NCBI GenBank assembly: GCA_943354475.1
Contig: CALRBT010000005.1
Coordinates: forward strand, 1 to 55,777
Direction: 5' to 3'
DNA length: 55,777 bases
Origin: Parcubacteria group bacterium
GTDB taxonomy: Bacteria > Patescibacteriota > Minisyncoccia > Phycocordibacterales > CALRBT01
Part shown: positions 1-9,831 of the stretch, one piece after another
How positions within the stretch are numbered: position 1 is the first letter of the stretch
Layout of the letters: every line of letters starts with the position of its first letter
Translations under genes and position numbers: made by a program
The notes under the pieces: model-generated
What the model saw: the letters and a program-made list of their open reading frames with translations, nothing else
Told to the model about the DNA's origin: nothing
Databases searched by the model: none

Positions 1-191
1 ACCCCCTATCCAACACAAAGACCTTATTTCTTCTTGGTCTTTTGTTAAAAGAGAATATTTACGACCTAAACAGGACTTCTTCCCTATTTCAAAGGGATGC
101 CGGTTGTCTACGGTGAACAAAAAGACTATAACACCTAGAGACCATCGAAGTCAAACTTTCAATTAAGTCACTGTGTGGTAGTTTACTTTGG

Positions 192-365
192 CTATTTTAC
201 AAAAAAACTGAAGACAAAAGCGGCCACTGACCCAACAGATCCAGTATTAGTTTCATCATAATATGAGTAAGCGCTCACGGAAACAACAAGAACGAAACTT
301 ATCAGTATGATTGCGACAAATCCTACAAGAAAACTGAAGAAAGATTTATTGAATAATTTAAACAT
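192..365 (-). CDS. small single-TM hypothetical protein (57 aa, MFKLFNKSFFSFLVGFVAIILISFVLVVSVSAYSYYDETNTGSVGSVAAFVFSFFVK)
   Basis: Read by hand on the minus strand; ATG to TAG; N-terminal hydrophobic segment; not in the ORF track (below length cut-off). Confidence 0.35.
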   Translation of the reverse strand: MFKLFNKSFFSFLVGFVAIILISFVLVVSVSAYSYYDETNTGSVGSVAAFVFSFFVK

Positions 366-508
366 AATTCCGTTTTCTTAGAAGTTTACAAAAAATTAGT
401 TAAAGTTTAAGTTTACAGACGATATAGTAAAACCTTATAGAGATATTGTAATACAGTATGCTGTGAAAAGCGATTAGGGCGATCTCGAGGACATCCTTAT
501 AAAAACAC

Positions 509-542
509 AAAAACCCCAATCTCTTTCGAGATTGGGGTTTTT
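509..542. terminator. hairpin terminator AAAAACCCCAATCTC-TTTC-GAGATTGGGGTTTTT
   Basis: 15-bp perfect stem with A/T flanks, just downstream of the minus-strand surface-protein gene. Confidence 0.85.
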
Positions 543-586
543 GCTAACCCTCCCTTAGCCTAAGCTAGTGGAGCACAAGTGGTCTA

Positions 587-3500
587 TTAGATGGTGACAG
601 AAAGGGTCTGAGAATCCGTTGGGAGTTCTTTTACCTTGTAGTCATTCAACCAGTCAGCTGTAGTTTCGCTATGGCTGTTAGCTGAACGATCTGACCATAC
701 AAATGAAGGTGTTTGTGTTCCTGCGGCACCAGCAATTACAGAATAGATATCTGGAGTTGCGATACTTGATGTAGGAGCTGCAACACTGACGCTTAGGTAG
801 GTAAGACCTGACCATGTTCCGCCAATAGTGCTCTTCAAGCTGTATGTCTCTGATGAAGAAACTTGCTGTTCAGAATCAGCTACGAAGCTAATGGTTCCAC
901 TCGTTAGAGTAGTTCCGAGAGCGTCGAGGCCTCCAGCCACAGAAGCTGTTGAAGTAGCGAATGTACCAGAAATCACGTTGTTATTGCTATCAACCAATTG
1001 CATAGTACTTGTCGCACCAACAGTAACTGCTGCTGTCTTTGTGATTGTGAACACTATTTTCTTCCATCCAATCTGGTTAGCGGCGTCGGCATCAACTTTA
1101 ACCTTCGCAAGAACCTTTCCAGATCCAGGTGAAAGAATGCTAGATGCCTGAGCAACCATGTTTACGGTAGGCTTACTCTTGACTACGTACATGTTGCTTG
1201 CTGCTTGGTCTGTGGCATATTCTGCCTCAGTTCCACCAGTCCATGGCTGATACTTGAAGCCTTCGAGTGTTACCTTAACATTTGCTGTTGAGGTAGCTGA
1301 ACCAGAAGAAACGGTGTTGAGGTCAAGATAGACATCAACCAATGCTCCTGCTGAATCGTTTGAAGGAATCTTCAAAGCTAGGCCTGTTGTAGTACCGGTA
1401 AATACTGAGTTGAAGGAACTAATTGTTCCAATTTCTGTACTACCATTCTTAAGTACTGCTCGTACGATGGCACCTGAAGAGTTTGCGTTCGTTACCTTAA
1501 GTGCAATATCAGTAACTTTGAAGTCCTGATTAACTGCAGTAAGTCTAAATGAAGCAACTTTCTTTCCTGTGTTTCCACCAACAAGTAATGTTGTTGCTAC
1601 TGATGAATCAGTAAGCGCGGTAGCTGCAACGCTTCCGGCAGCAGCGGTGATTGTCTGGCCTACAACTGCACCTGTTGATACAGATGAGTTACTTGCTGAC
1701 GTACCAGCGACTGTTAGAGAAGGAATTGTTGTGCTTCCAGTAAGGAAGGTTGAACTAAGTGTTCCGTACACTTCAAATGCCATAGTTGCACCTGCAGCCA
1801 AAGGCTCGCTGATGTTCCATGATTGTGAAGATGCACCTGTTGCTTTTACACTGGTTGTCTTTGTGCCGTATTTGACATAAAGATCAGTTGTAGAAGCAGC
1901 TACAGAATCTCCTCCAAGAGCGAGGGTGATTGTGTTGAGATTTACAGACTCAGCTGAGTTTGCAGTTACTCGGAAATCACCAATCTTGTAGGCGGTCTGA
2001 GGAACAACAACTGACTGACTACCGTATGCGCTGTACTTAGAACCAGTAACTGCTCCGACTGAAACTGTTCGAGTATTACCTGAAACAGCTGAGTTTGAGA
2101 AGTAAGTAAGGGCACTTGTTCGTTGTAAGTTACTTGATCCAGCAACGATTGTTGCGGTGATAGTATCACCAGAAACAATTGTGTGCTGAGTTACATCGTT
2201 GTCGTAGATATCAGCTTTTACTTCCAAAGTAACAGGTGTTCCTGGAGTTACTTTCAAAGCAGAACCTAGACTAAATGCAGTTCCGGCAATGGCACCAGAA
2301 ATGTTCTGGGTACTACCAACCTGTACTCCATTAGCAAAGAGTGTTCCGTTTCGGAGACTTACTGTCTGTCCTGCGACAGTTGTTTTTACAGTAAGAGTCT
2401 CTACCTTGATAGCTTCACCAGCTGCCTTAAGCTCAAATGTAGCAAGAACTACGTTTGAAGCATCAGGATTGATGTTACCTGAAGGTGAATCGGTCTTCTT
2501 TGTAATTGTAAGGGTTCCTGCGCTAATTGTCTGAACTCCTGATGTTTGTGCAGAGAATGTTCCGGCAGTTATCGTAGATAGAATTGGCTGTTTAAGTTCA
2601 CTATCAACAAGCATCACATCTGAAGCCTGTCGTAGAGAGAAGCTAAATGTTCGGGTAGAACCACCAACAATGTCAGCCATAAGCTTAATTGTTCGTGAAC
2701 CTGTAGCTAATCGTACCGGACTTGCGCTGAGATCGAATGATACGTATCCATTTGAATCAAGTGAAGCAACAGTGTTTCCAACCTTTACGCTATCGATAAA
2801 TAGCTCAAAGTTTTGAAGATCACTTGTTGTAACTGATCCAATTTGTCGGAAAGTAATGTTCTTAAGATCAAGAGCTCGTGTTCCCACGCTCAATTGTTCC
2901 TCCCATACTTTATAATCATCCTGAGGGTCAACATCCGCTGTTGTAGGAGCAAGTCCTGCAGTAACGAATACACCCGTAGCAAGTGTTGCAGCTGCAACAG
3001 ATTGAGTTCCTCCCATTATTGGGAATGTTCCTGATGCAGGAACACTTGACTCAACTGAAGTAAGCTGTACTCCAACAATCTGTCCAGCAGTTGAATCGAG
3101 GATGTCAGCTTTTACTGAAATCACAACAGAAGCTCCTGCAGGAACCATGAAGAGTCCTGATGGGTCATTGAAAGTAATAACTCCACTTGAAACTGTTGCA
3201 GAGTCAGCTGCTCGCTTTGAACCATTGAACAAGTTCACATTAACAAGTACTGAATCGTTTGAGATTCCAATTCGATTCAAGACAACTTTCGTTACCTTAG
3301 CCTCGGCACTTGTAGTGTTTGTGAAGGTGAAGTGTGCCAAGTCAGCAAGAGCTTGTCCTTGGATGATTGCACCGTTTGAAGGTGAATCAGGTGAAAGTGA
3401 AACCATAACTGTTGTTCCTGTTGGAACTACAGTTGTAGTACAAGGCTTTCCAGTAGTTGAGCTGTATGCAGCTCCTCCTGTACAACCTGTATCAACTACA

Positions 3501-3964
3501 GGTGTAACAACTACTACTCCGCCCATGGTGTTAAGCTTTGCTCTGGTAACTGGACCAACATAGCCCGCTACTGGAGAAATTCCGTGCTTTGACTGAAATT
3601 TCATAACAGCGGCCTTTGTGGCAGGACCAAAGTAACTTGTTTCATTACCAGGTGAGCCTGCTCCTGTTGAAGCAACCTTTGTATCAGCACTCATATTGAG
3701 TACTTTCTGAAGGTTCATTACATCAACCCCGGTTGAACCGACTGTAAGGTTCTTAGAGAAAGTGTAACTACTTGTTGAAGTCGTTGATGATGACCCCTGA
3801 AGCGCAGCTAGCTGCGTAGTCAGTTGTGCAATCTGTGCTTGTAGGTCAGATAACGCGTCAGCATGCGCAGGGGCCACTGAGGCTCCGAGAAACATGCTCA
3901 CTGCGAAAACAATTCCTACAAAACCAGCAACTACCTTCGTAGTGTTTGATTTTAATAACAACAT
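587..3964 (-). CDS. large secreted/surface protein with peptidoglycan-binding (PG_binding_1-like) domain
   Basis: Signal peptide MLLLKSNTTKVVAGFVGIVFAVSMFLGASVAPAHA, coiled coil, then VGSTGVDVMNLQKVLN...YFGPATKAAVMKFQSKHGI...GYVGPVTRAKLN; long Ser/Thr/Val-rich beta-type body. Start moved 48 codons in from the ORF start to the signal peptide Met. Confidence 0.8.
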   Translation of the reverse strand: MLLLKSNTTKVVAGFVGIVFAVSMFLGASVAPAHADALSDLQAQIAQLTTQLAALQGSSSTTSTSSYTFSKNLTVGSTGVDVMNLQKVLNMSADTKVASTGAGSPGNETSYFGPATKAAVMKFQSKHGISPVAGYVGPVTRAKLNTMGGVVVVTPVVDTGCTGGAAYSSTTGKPCTTTVVPTGTTVMVSLSPDSPSNGAIIQGQALADLAHFTFTNTTSAEAKVTKVVLNRIGISNDSVLVNVNLFNGSKRAADSATVSSGVITFNDPSGLFMVPAGASVVISVKADILDSTAGQIVGVQLTSVESSVPASGTFPIMGGTQSVAAATLATGVFVTAGLAPTTADVDPQDDYKVWEEQLSVGTRALDLKNITFRQIGSVTTSDLQNFELFIDSVKVGNTVASLDSNGYVSFDLSASPVRLATGSRTIKLMADIVGGSTRTFSFSLRQASDVMLVDSELKQPILSTITAGTFSAQTSGVQTISAGTLTITKKTDSPSGNINPDASNVVLATFELKAAGEAIKVETLTVKTTVAGQTVSLRNGTLFANGVQVGSTQNISGAIAGTAFSLGSALKVTPGTPVTLEVKADIYDNDVTQHTIVSGDTITATIVAGSSNLQRTSALTYFSNSAVSGNTRTVSVGAVTGSKYSAYGSQSVVVPQTAYKIGDFRVTANSAESVNLNTITLALGGDSVAASTTDLYVKYGTKTTSVKATGASSQSWNISEPLAAGATMAFEVYGTLSSTFLTGSTTIPSLTVAGTSASNSSVSTGAVVGQTITAAAGSVAATALTDSSVATTLLVGGNTGKKVASFRLTAVNQDFKVTDIALKVTNANSSGAIVRAVLKNGSTEIGTISSFNSVFTGTTTGLALKIPSNDSAGALVDVYLDLNTVSSGSATSTANVKVTLEGFKYQPWTGGTEAEYATDQAASNMYVVKSKPTVNMVAQASSILSPGSGKVLAKVKVDADAANQIGWKKIVFTITKTAAVTVGATSTMQLVDSNNNVISGTFATSTASVAGGLDALGTTLTSGTISFVADSEQQVSSSETYSLKSTIGGTWSGLTYLSVSVAAPTSSIATPDIYSVIAGAAGTQTPSFVWSDRSANSHSETTADWLNDYKVKELPTDSQTLSVTI

Positions 3965-4685
3965 AATTTGTTTTCTTTTTATAATTTGTCTTTCAAGTCC
4001 TCCCCTCTTTTTAAAGATGAGTTGGACCAAAAAACGGGAACTTGAAGTTATTATTTTTCGACTAAAAAAATAATAGTACCTCAAGGATAAACTACTAACA
4101 TGAAACAAAACATGATTCTTTTCTGTTTCAGATATTAAGAGACCATGCTTTGCATCCTCATACTATTCTTTATCACTCCTTATGATTTTCGACACAGGGT
4201 AATAAAGATAGTGGACAATGTTTTAGGGAAATTCTTTCATTAAACTTACCGCAACAGAAAAAGGAATGCTGAAATTTCCGCCTTAAATTCATTAAGCCGA
4301 AAATATTTTTTGGTGATCGTTTTAAGATCATTAAAGAAACTTTTTTCTATTCAATTTTCAAAGATCTTTCGTTCTTTTTCTCGTGTAGAGATTACTACAC
4401 TTTTCAGTCTCTCTGTCGATTTACAGTTACTTTAAATGTACATCGTTTTACGTACATTTATAATCTGTAAAGTAGATTATAGTATTTCGAAGAGAGGCCT
4501 GCAAAAAATAAATTGTGGATAACTAAAATAAGGGTTTTTTGGAACCTCTCATAGAGCACATCCACAAACCAAAAGTAACCTTTTTGGACAAAAAAGTCAA
4601 CTAAATCCACCCTCAGTAATAATATGGAAAAGTAGCAGGAAAAAGGTCGTTTGGGTCTTGAATTTTGAATGGTCTAAATATCTAT

Positions 4686-5531
4686 CTATTTATCTGTACG
4701 GAGCGAATATCGACTCCATCTACGCTCCCCTTCTTTCTTTAGGACATTCTCATCAACCATTGCTAAAAGCTCCCGTTGGAGCGTCTTCTCACTACAGTCC
4801 TTTATAAAGACTGATATGTCCTTTATAGAAACCTCCCCACTTTTTTGAATAGCGCTTATTATAAGATTTCTTCTATTTTTTTTATTAACTCCGCCAGAAG
4901 ATTCACCTCCAGTGAAAGTGGCTTTTTTCTCATTCCCAGCCCCTGATATATGTCCTTTATAAGAAATGTCTTTTATGCCACGGAGAGGTTTCTTGTCGCC
5001 AAGTACCTTATAGTAACTTCCCTTATCGTCGTTACTCCTGTTTATTAACTCCGAAAAAATTGAGTTTTGATTTAACTTATTAAGGAAAAAACCCTCGTCA
5101 AAATACTGACTTTTTTGTACTGAATCTGGCTTAGGAACAAGATCGAGTAGGGCTTCTATTTCAACCAAGAGAACCTTTTGGTTCATTGGTGAAAGCATCC
5201 CCGCAACAGAAAGAATTTCTAGTAGAGATTTTATATCAACAAATACCTTATTTAGTTCTAGAAGAAGTGTTTTTTGCTTTTCTGTAATTAGACTAAAGGA
5301 CAGCATCCCTGAGGTTCTTACAAGATCAATGGATAACGATCTGATACGCCATTTAACTGGTTCTTGTGAGTCGAATAAATTGGATACTAAGTGTATGGCA
5401 GCTGCTATTCTTTCTGTTTTTTTTAGAAAAAAATCTAGAAGATCCTGGTTTCCAAAAAAACCTTGTGTATCAAGGTTATTCCACGCCTTATCAATTAAAT
5501 TGTCCTTTATATTTCCAGCTTCCTCTTTCAT
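4686..5531 (-). CDS. DNA-binding protein: N-terminal helical bundle, motif-rich linker, C-terminal DeoR-like HTH
   Basis: C-terminus KKNRRNLIISAIQKSGEVSIKDISVFIKDCSEKTLQRELLAMVDENVLKKEGERRWSRYSL reads as a winged-HTH; N-terminus is predicted helical. Confidence 0.75.
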   Translation of the reverse strand: MKEEAGNIKDNLIDKAWNNLDTQGFFGNQDLLDFFLKKTERIAAAIHLVSNLFDSQEPVKWRIRSLSIDLVRTSGMLSFSLITEKQKTLLLELNKVFVDIKSLLEILSVAGMLSPMNQKVLLVEIEALLDLVPKPDSVQKSQYFDEGFFLNKLNQNSIFSELINRSNDDKGSYYKVLGDKKPLRGIKDISYKGHISGAGNEKKATFTGGESSGGVNKKNRRNLIISAIQKSGEVSIKDISVFIKDCSEKTLQRELLAMVDENVLKKEGERRWSRYSLRTDK

Positions 5532-5600
5532 TGTCTTTTATATTATATGTTGTGTCTTTTACTGAATTTTTATCAAATTTTGTCCATTATATAAAGGACT
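4797..5600. repeat. recurrent word TATAAAGGACA (TGTCCTTTATA on + strand) and near copies
   Basis: + strand: 4797-4806 gtcctttata, 4817-4827 tgtcctttata, 4951-4961 tgtcctttata, 4967-4977 tgtcttttatg, 5501-5511 tgtcctttata, 5532-5542 tgtcttttata, 5553-5563 tgtcttttact, 5581-5600 tgtccattatataaaggact (dyad); opposite orientation 5292-5302 actaaaggaca. Confidence 0.85.
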
Positions 5601-5627
5601 TGCTTTAAGGTAAAGCTCTTCTATATT
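5600..5627 (+). promoter_or_regulatory. candidate sigma70-type promoter TTGCTT-16 bp-TATATT
   Basis: -35 ttgctt 5600-5605, -10 tatatt 5622-5627; abuts the TATAAAGGAC dyad. Confidence 0.5.
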
Positions 5628-5631
5628 GGTC

Positions 5632-5723
5632 AGCCGTGAATACCTTGTCAGCGTGGCTAGCGAGGAATAGGCATAAAACCTGTTTTATTATCGGCGACTT
5701 TTCAAGCTTATCGCCCTTTTTTT
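5632..5723 (+). ncRNA. candidate small RNA, ~90 nt, ending in intrinsic terminator
   Basis: Promoter upstream, internal hairpin ATAAAAC-CT-GTTTTAT, terminal imperfect hairpin GGCGA...TCGCC followed by CTTTTTTT; no ORF. Confidence 0.45.
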
Positions 5724-5880
5724 GTTATCTATCAACACATTCACCTGATAGATTACGATAATTTTCTAAATCAAATCAATGACGTTGTTTTAGTACATAG
5801 CTACTTTAAAAACTTCTCAGCAACAATAAGGATATCTGCAGTATTCTATGTTAAAATGAATCTGAAATTTTTAAACAAAT

Positions 5881-8175
5881 ATGGCCAAAAAAGATTCTGA
5901 GGACTCAAAAGAGAAGGGTGATAAAAAAAAGAAATCCGCCAAAGAACCTGAGAGTAGTTTCTTAGGGAAATTACCCGAGAAAACTTTGCGTGGAGTTTTT
6001 GCGGTGCTCTTGTTCATCGTTGCGACATTCTTCATACTCTCTCCTTTTGGAATAGCAGGGCCTGCCGGAAATAAGTTATTCGAGCTCGTCACACTACTTC
6101 TGGGTTACGGTTACTATCTTCTACCGATCCTTAGTCTCATGCTCGCAGTTTCATTTTTACAGGAAAAGGAGCGGCACTTTGCTATAGTAAAAACGATTGG
6201 ATCAATTTTATTTTTCCTATCAGGGATTGGTATCATCACCTTAGCATTACCTGAACACGGAGGAATTGTTGGAGGAATTATCACCTCTCCTCTTATTGCA
6301 CTTTTTGACATCTACATACCATGGATCATATTGACCGGACTCCTTACTATTTCTTTCCTTGTTATGTTTGAAGCAGAACTAAAAATCGGAAACATCCTCT
6401 TCCCTATCCGCCTATACAAGCAATGGAAGGAACGTAAGAATGCTCTAAATACAGTACCAGTTATTGGAAACCCTTCTCAAACACTAACCACTCAGGAGGA
6501 GAAGAAAATGGATGAAAAAATAGAAGAGAGCGAGATCGCTTCAAAAGCCAAGGGGGATGGCGCAAAGGATTCTGGAGACAGGAGATCAGAAAAAGAAGTG
6601 GCGAAAGGAGGTGAAGCTGACGCAGGATTTTTAACCAACTTTGTTAGCTCTACCCCGTTTACCCCACCACCCCTATCTTTACTTGAGGGTGATCGTGGCA
6701 AGCCAGGAGTTGGCGATATCAAGGCAAATGCTAATCTCATTAAAAGAACATTTCAAAACTTTGGAATTGACGTTGAGATGGATGAGATCTCAATAGGTCC
6801 ATCAATTACCAGGTATTCATTGAAACCTGCTGAAGGAGTCAAGCTTTCCCGAATCGTTGCCCTTCAGAGCAACCTTGAGCTAGCCTTAGCTGCGCACCCC
6901 ATCCGTATCGAAGCCCCTATTCCAGGTAAATCATTGGTGGGTATTGAAATTCCCAATACCACCAAAACGACAGTTGGACTCGGCACACTACTTTCAAGTG
7001 AGGAGTACCAGAACTCACCGAAACCACTTCTTGTTTCTCTTGGTAAAGGAATTTCTGGAAAATCTTATTTTGCCGACATTGCAAAGATGCCACATCTCCT
7101 CATTGCAGGAGCAACAGGTTCTGGAAAATCAGTCACCGTACATGCAATTGTAAACTCTCTCCTCTATCGAAACTCACCGGAACAACTTCGCCTCATCATG
7201 ATTGACCCAAAACGTGTAGAGCTTACCCTCTATAATAAAATTCCGCACCTCTTAACTCCTGTTATTACCGATGCAAAAAAGACTATTATGGCCTTGAAAT
7301 GGGCAGCAAAAGAAATGGACCGACGATACAATATCCTTGAAGCTGAAGCTGTCCGGGATATCGACTCGTACCACAAAAACGTTGTTGTCCCTGCCTACAA
7401 TAAATCAAAGAAAGAACCTGGCAACGACGGCGCCCCCGCAACACTGCCAGAAGCAATGCCTTACATCGTGATCATTATCGATGAACTAGCGGATATTATG
7501 CAAGCGTACCCAAGAGAGCTCGAGAGTTCAATTGTTCGACTAGCTCAAATGAGTCGCGCAGTTGGAATTCACCTCATTCTATCAACACAGAGACCATCAG
7601 TTAATGTCATTACAGGTCTTATCAAAGCAAACGTGCCATCGAGAATTGCTCTCCAGGTTGCTTCCCAAATTGATTCCAGAACCATTCTCGATACTAGTGG
7701 GGCTGAGAAACTTCTTGGTGCTGGAGATATGCTCTATCTTTCAGGAGACATGTCTAAACCACAACGTATCCAGTCGGCATTTATTACAGAAACCGAGACC
7801 AAAAATGTGGTAAAATTCCTTGTTGACGCATACAAAGATGAGATTCCTCAAACAATTGAATTTGCTCAGAATAACGGAATTGAGATTGAAAAGAATAGCA
7901 TTTTCGACGCAATGGATAGCAGTGATGGAGACATGGATGAAGACGACCTTTACGAAGAAGCGCGGCAAATTGTTGTTGATTCAGGAATTGCTGCAACTTC
8001 ATACTTACAAAGAAAGCTTCGTGTTGGGTATGCCAGAGCAGCGAGACTTATGGATATTCTTGAAGAACGCGGCGTTATTGGACCAGCTGACGGTTCGAAA
8101 CGACGTGAAGTAATTGGTGCAAAACCAAAAGAGGATCCCCAGGAAGAGCTCTCTGGCACAGCCCCTACGTTTTAA
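5881..8175 (+). CDS. ftsK: DNA translocase FtsK/SpoIIIE
   Basis: N-terminal TM helices, Walker A GATGSGKS, VIIIDELADIM, C-terminal gamma winged-helix ATSYLQRKLRVGYARAARLMDILEERGVIGP. Confidence 0.95.
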   Translation: MAKKDSEDSKEKGDKKKKSAKEPESSFLGKLPEKTLRGVFAVLLFIVATFFILSPFGIAGPAGNKLFELVTLLLGYGYYLLPILSLMLAVSFLQEKERHFAIVKTIGSILFFLSGIGIITLALPEHGGIVGGIITSPLIALFDIYIPWIILTGLLTISFLVMFEAELKIGNILFPIRLYKQWKERKNALNTVPVIGNPSQTLTTQEEKKMDEKIEESEIASKAKGDGAKDSGDRRSEKEVAKGGEADAGFLTNFVSSTPFTPPPLSLLEGDRGKPGVGDIKANANLIKRTFQNFGIDVEMDEISIGPSITRYSLKPAEGVKLSRIVALQSNLELALAAHPIRIEAPIPGKSLVGIEIPNTTKTTVGLGTLLSSEEYQNSPKPLLVSLGKGISGKSYFADIAKMPHLLIAGATGSGKSVTVHAIVNSLLYRNSPEQLRLIMIDPKRVELTLYNKIPHLLTPVITDAKKTIMALKWAAKEMDRRYNILEAEAVRDIDSYHKNVVVPAYNKSKKEPGNDGAPATLPEAMPYIVIIIDELADIMQAYPRELESSIVRLAQMSRAVGIHLILSTQRPSVNVITGLIKANVPSRIALQVASQIDSRTILDTSGAEKLLGAGDMLYLSGDMSKPQRIQSAFITETETKNVVKFLVDAYKDEIPQTIEFAQNNGIEIEKNSIFDAMDSSDGDMDEDDLYEEARQIVVDSGIAATSYLQRKLRVGYARAARLMDILEERGVIGPADGSKRREVIGAKPKEDPQEELSGTAPTF

Positions 8176-8211
8176 AACAAGAGTGCGCTACAATACAAGA
8201 ATAAAATCTAC

Positions 8212-8643
8212 ATGACATCCGACATAAAACACTACATTACCTATATTTCACTTATTGTAATTTTCTTAACCATCGGAGGATATACATTGTTTCAATTTCG
8301 CCACATCATCGATGGTCCAAGTATTAGTATCAACAATCAAAAAGGTAGCCTTGTACACAGCGCAGTCTTCCCTCTTGAGGGGGAGGTACGTAATGTAAAA
8401 GAGATGCAAATTGATGGACGACACGCCTTCACTGATGAATCTGGTAAGTTTTATGACATTATACTCCTCTCAGAGGGTTACAACGTCATCACATTAATTG
8501 GTAAAGACAAATTCAACCGAAAAGTTGAGCAGAGAGTTGAGATCGTTTATAAAAAACCGGAATCTGAAACAGCAACCGCCACGAGCACCAAAAAGGTTGC
8601 GGCAACAAACAATAAAGCTGTCGAAAAAATGATAAATTATTAA
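8212..8643 (+). CDS. membrane-anchored Ig-like hypothetical protein
   Basis: 143 aa, N-terminal TM, beta-type domain FPLEGEVRNVKEMQIDGRHAFTDESGKFYDIILLSEGYNVITL. Confidence 0.65.
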   Translation: MTSDIKHYITYISLIVIFLTIGGYTLFQFRHIIDGPSISINNQKGSLVHSAVFPLEGEVRNVKEMQIDGRHAFTDESGKFYDIILLSEGYNVITLIGKDKFNRKVEQRVEIVYKKPESETATATSTKKVAATNNKAVEKMINY

Positions 8644-8658
8644 GATAACAACTACAGT

Positions 8659-9747
8659 ATGCAAAAAGGGAAAAAGGTGGAGAAAGAAAAGAAAGTGATA
8701 GGTGAGAAAGGAAGCAAGGAGGATAACAAGGCTGGTATTGAAGATACGCTACGGGCAATTCGAACAAAATTTGGGGAAGACTCCATCATGAAGCTTGGCG
8801 ATCAACCGAAGGTTGATATCAACGCAATCTCTACTGGATCAATTAGTCTAGACATGGCACTTGGTGTTGGTGGGCTCCCCCGTGGACGTATTGTTGAAAT
8901 ATTTGGACCAGAGTCTTCCGGCAAGACGACGTTAACCCTACATGTGATTGCAGAGGCTCAAAAAGCTGGTGGTATTGCGGCCTTTGTTGATGCTGAGCAT
9001 GCAATGGATCCTGAATACGCTAAGAAGCTTGGAGTAAACATTAATGAACTACTCATTTCTCAACCAGACACTGGTGAACAGGCTCTCGAGATTGTTGAAA
9101 GTCTTGTGCGCTCAGGAAAGATTGATGTTGTAGTCATCGACTCAGTGGCGGCACTTACCCCGAAGGATGAAATCGAGGGTGACATGGGGGCATATCATGT
9201 TGGAAAACAAGCGCGTCTAATGTCACAAGCCCTTCGAAAACTCACTGCCATTGTTGCTAAAAGCAAGACCATTGTGGTATTTATCAACCAAATCAGAATG
9301 CAGATTGGGGTGATGTTTGGAAACCCCGAGACAACACCAGGTGGTAAAGCATTAAAATTTTATACCTCCGTTCGTATCGATATTAGAAAAATCGCCCAAA
9401 TTAAAAAAGGAGAAGAGGTTATCGGCTTTAGAACAAGGGCAAAGGTGGTTAAGAACAAGGTTGCGGCACCTTTTAGAGCAGGTGAGTTTGACCTGATGTA
9501 CAATGAAGGAATTTCGAGAGAAGCAGAGCTTATCACCTTGGGTGAGAAAACAGGAGTAGTTACAAAAAGTGGTTCCTCGTATGCTTATGGAGACATTAAA
9601 ATGGGACGTGGCTATGATTCGACTCGCCTATTCCTACGAGAAAACAAGAGGGTTGCAAATGAAATTGAAAAAGTAATTAGAAAGAAAATTGAAGCAGGAG
9701 TTGTCTCTCTTGAGAGCAAGGGATCTGGAGATGATGCAGGAGAGTAA
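8659..9747 (+). CDS. recA: recombinase RecA
   Basis: [62 protein letters not shown]. Confidence 0.98.
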   Translation: MQKGKKVEKEKKVIGEKGSKEDNKAGIEDTLRAIRTKFGEDSIMKLGDQPKVDINAISTGSISLDMALGVGGLPRGRIVEIFGPESSGKTTLTLHVIAEAQKAGGIAAFVDAEHAMDPEYAKKLGVNINELLISQPDTGEQALEIVESLVRSGKIDVVVIDSVAALTPKDEIEGDMGAYHVGKQARLMSQALRKLTAIVAKSKTIVVFINQIRMQIGVMFGNPETTPGGKALKFYTSVRIDIRKIAQIKKGEEVIGFRTRAKVVKNKVAAPFRAGEFDLMYNEGISREAELITLGEKTGVVTKSGSSYAYGDIKMGRGYDSTRLFLRENKRVANEIEKVIRKKIEAGVVSLESKGSGDDAGE

Positions 9748-9765
9748 TTTCGATACATCAAAGTT

Positions 9766-9805
9766 ACAAACACCCGGGTTTGCGAAAGCAAACCCGGGTG
9801 TTTGT
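9766..9805. terminator. bidirectional hairpin, GAAA tetraloop
   Basis: ACAAACACCCGGGTTTGC-GAAA-GCAAACCCGGGTGTTTGT perfect stem between convergent recA and 9832 gene. Confidence 0.9.
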
Positions 9806-9831
9806 TTATACACTTACTCCCAAAAGAATCT

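Noticed and set aside
828-3563. Several + strand ORFs (828-1151, 1569-1880, 2289-2534, 3102-3563) opposite the surface protein
   Set aside because: Antisense shadow ORFs of a repetitive Ser/Thr/Val-rich gene; no start signals or family features
5625-5723. Candidate sRNA as SRP 4.5S RNA, 6S RNA or tmRNA
   Set aside because: Lacks the conserved SRP domain IV sequence, the large open-bulge hairpin of 6S, and tRNA-like ends; left unassigned
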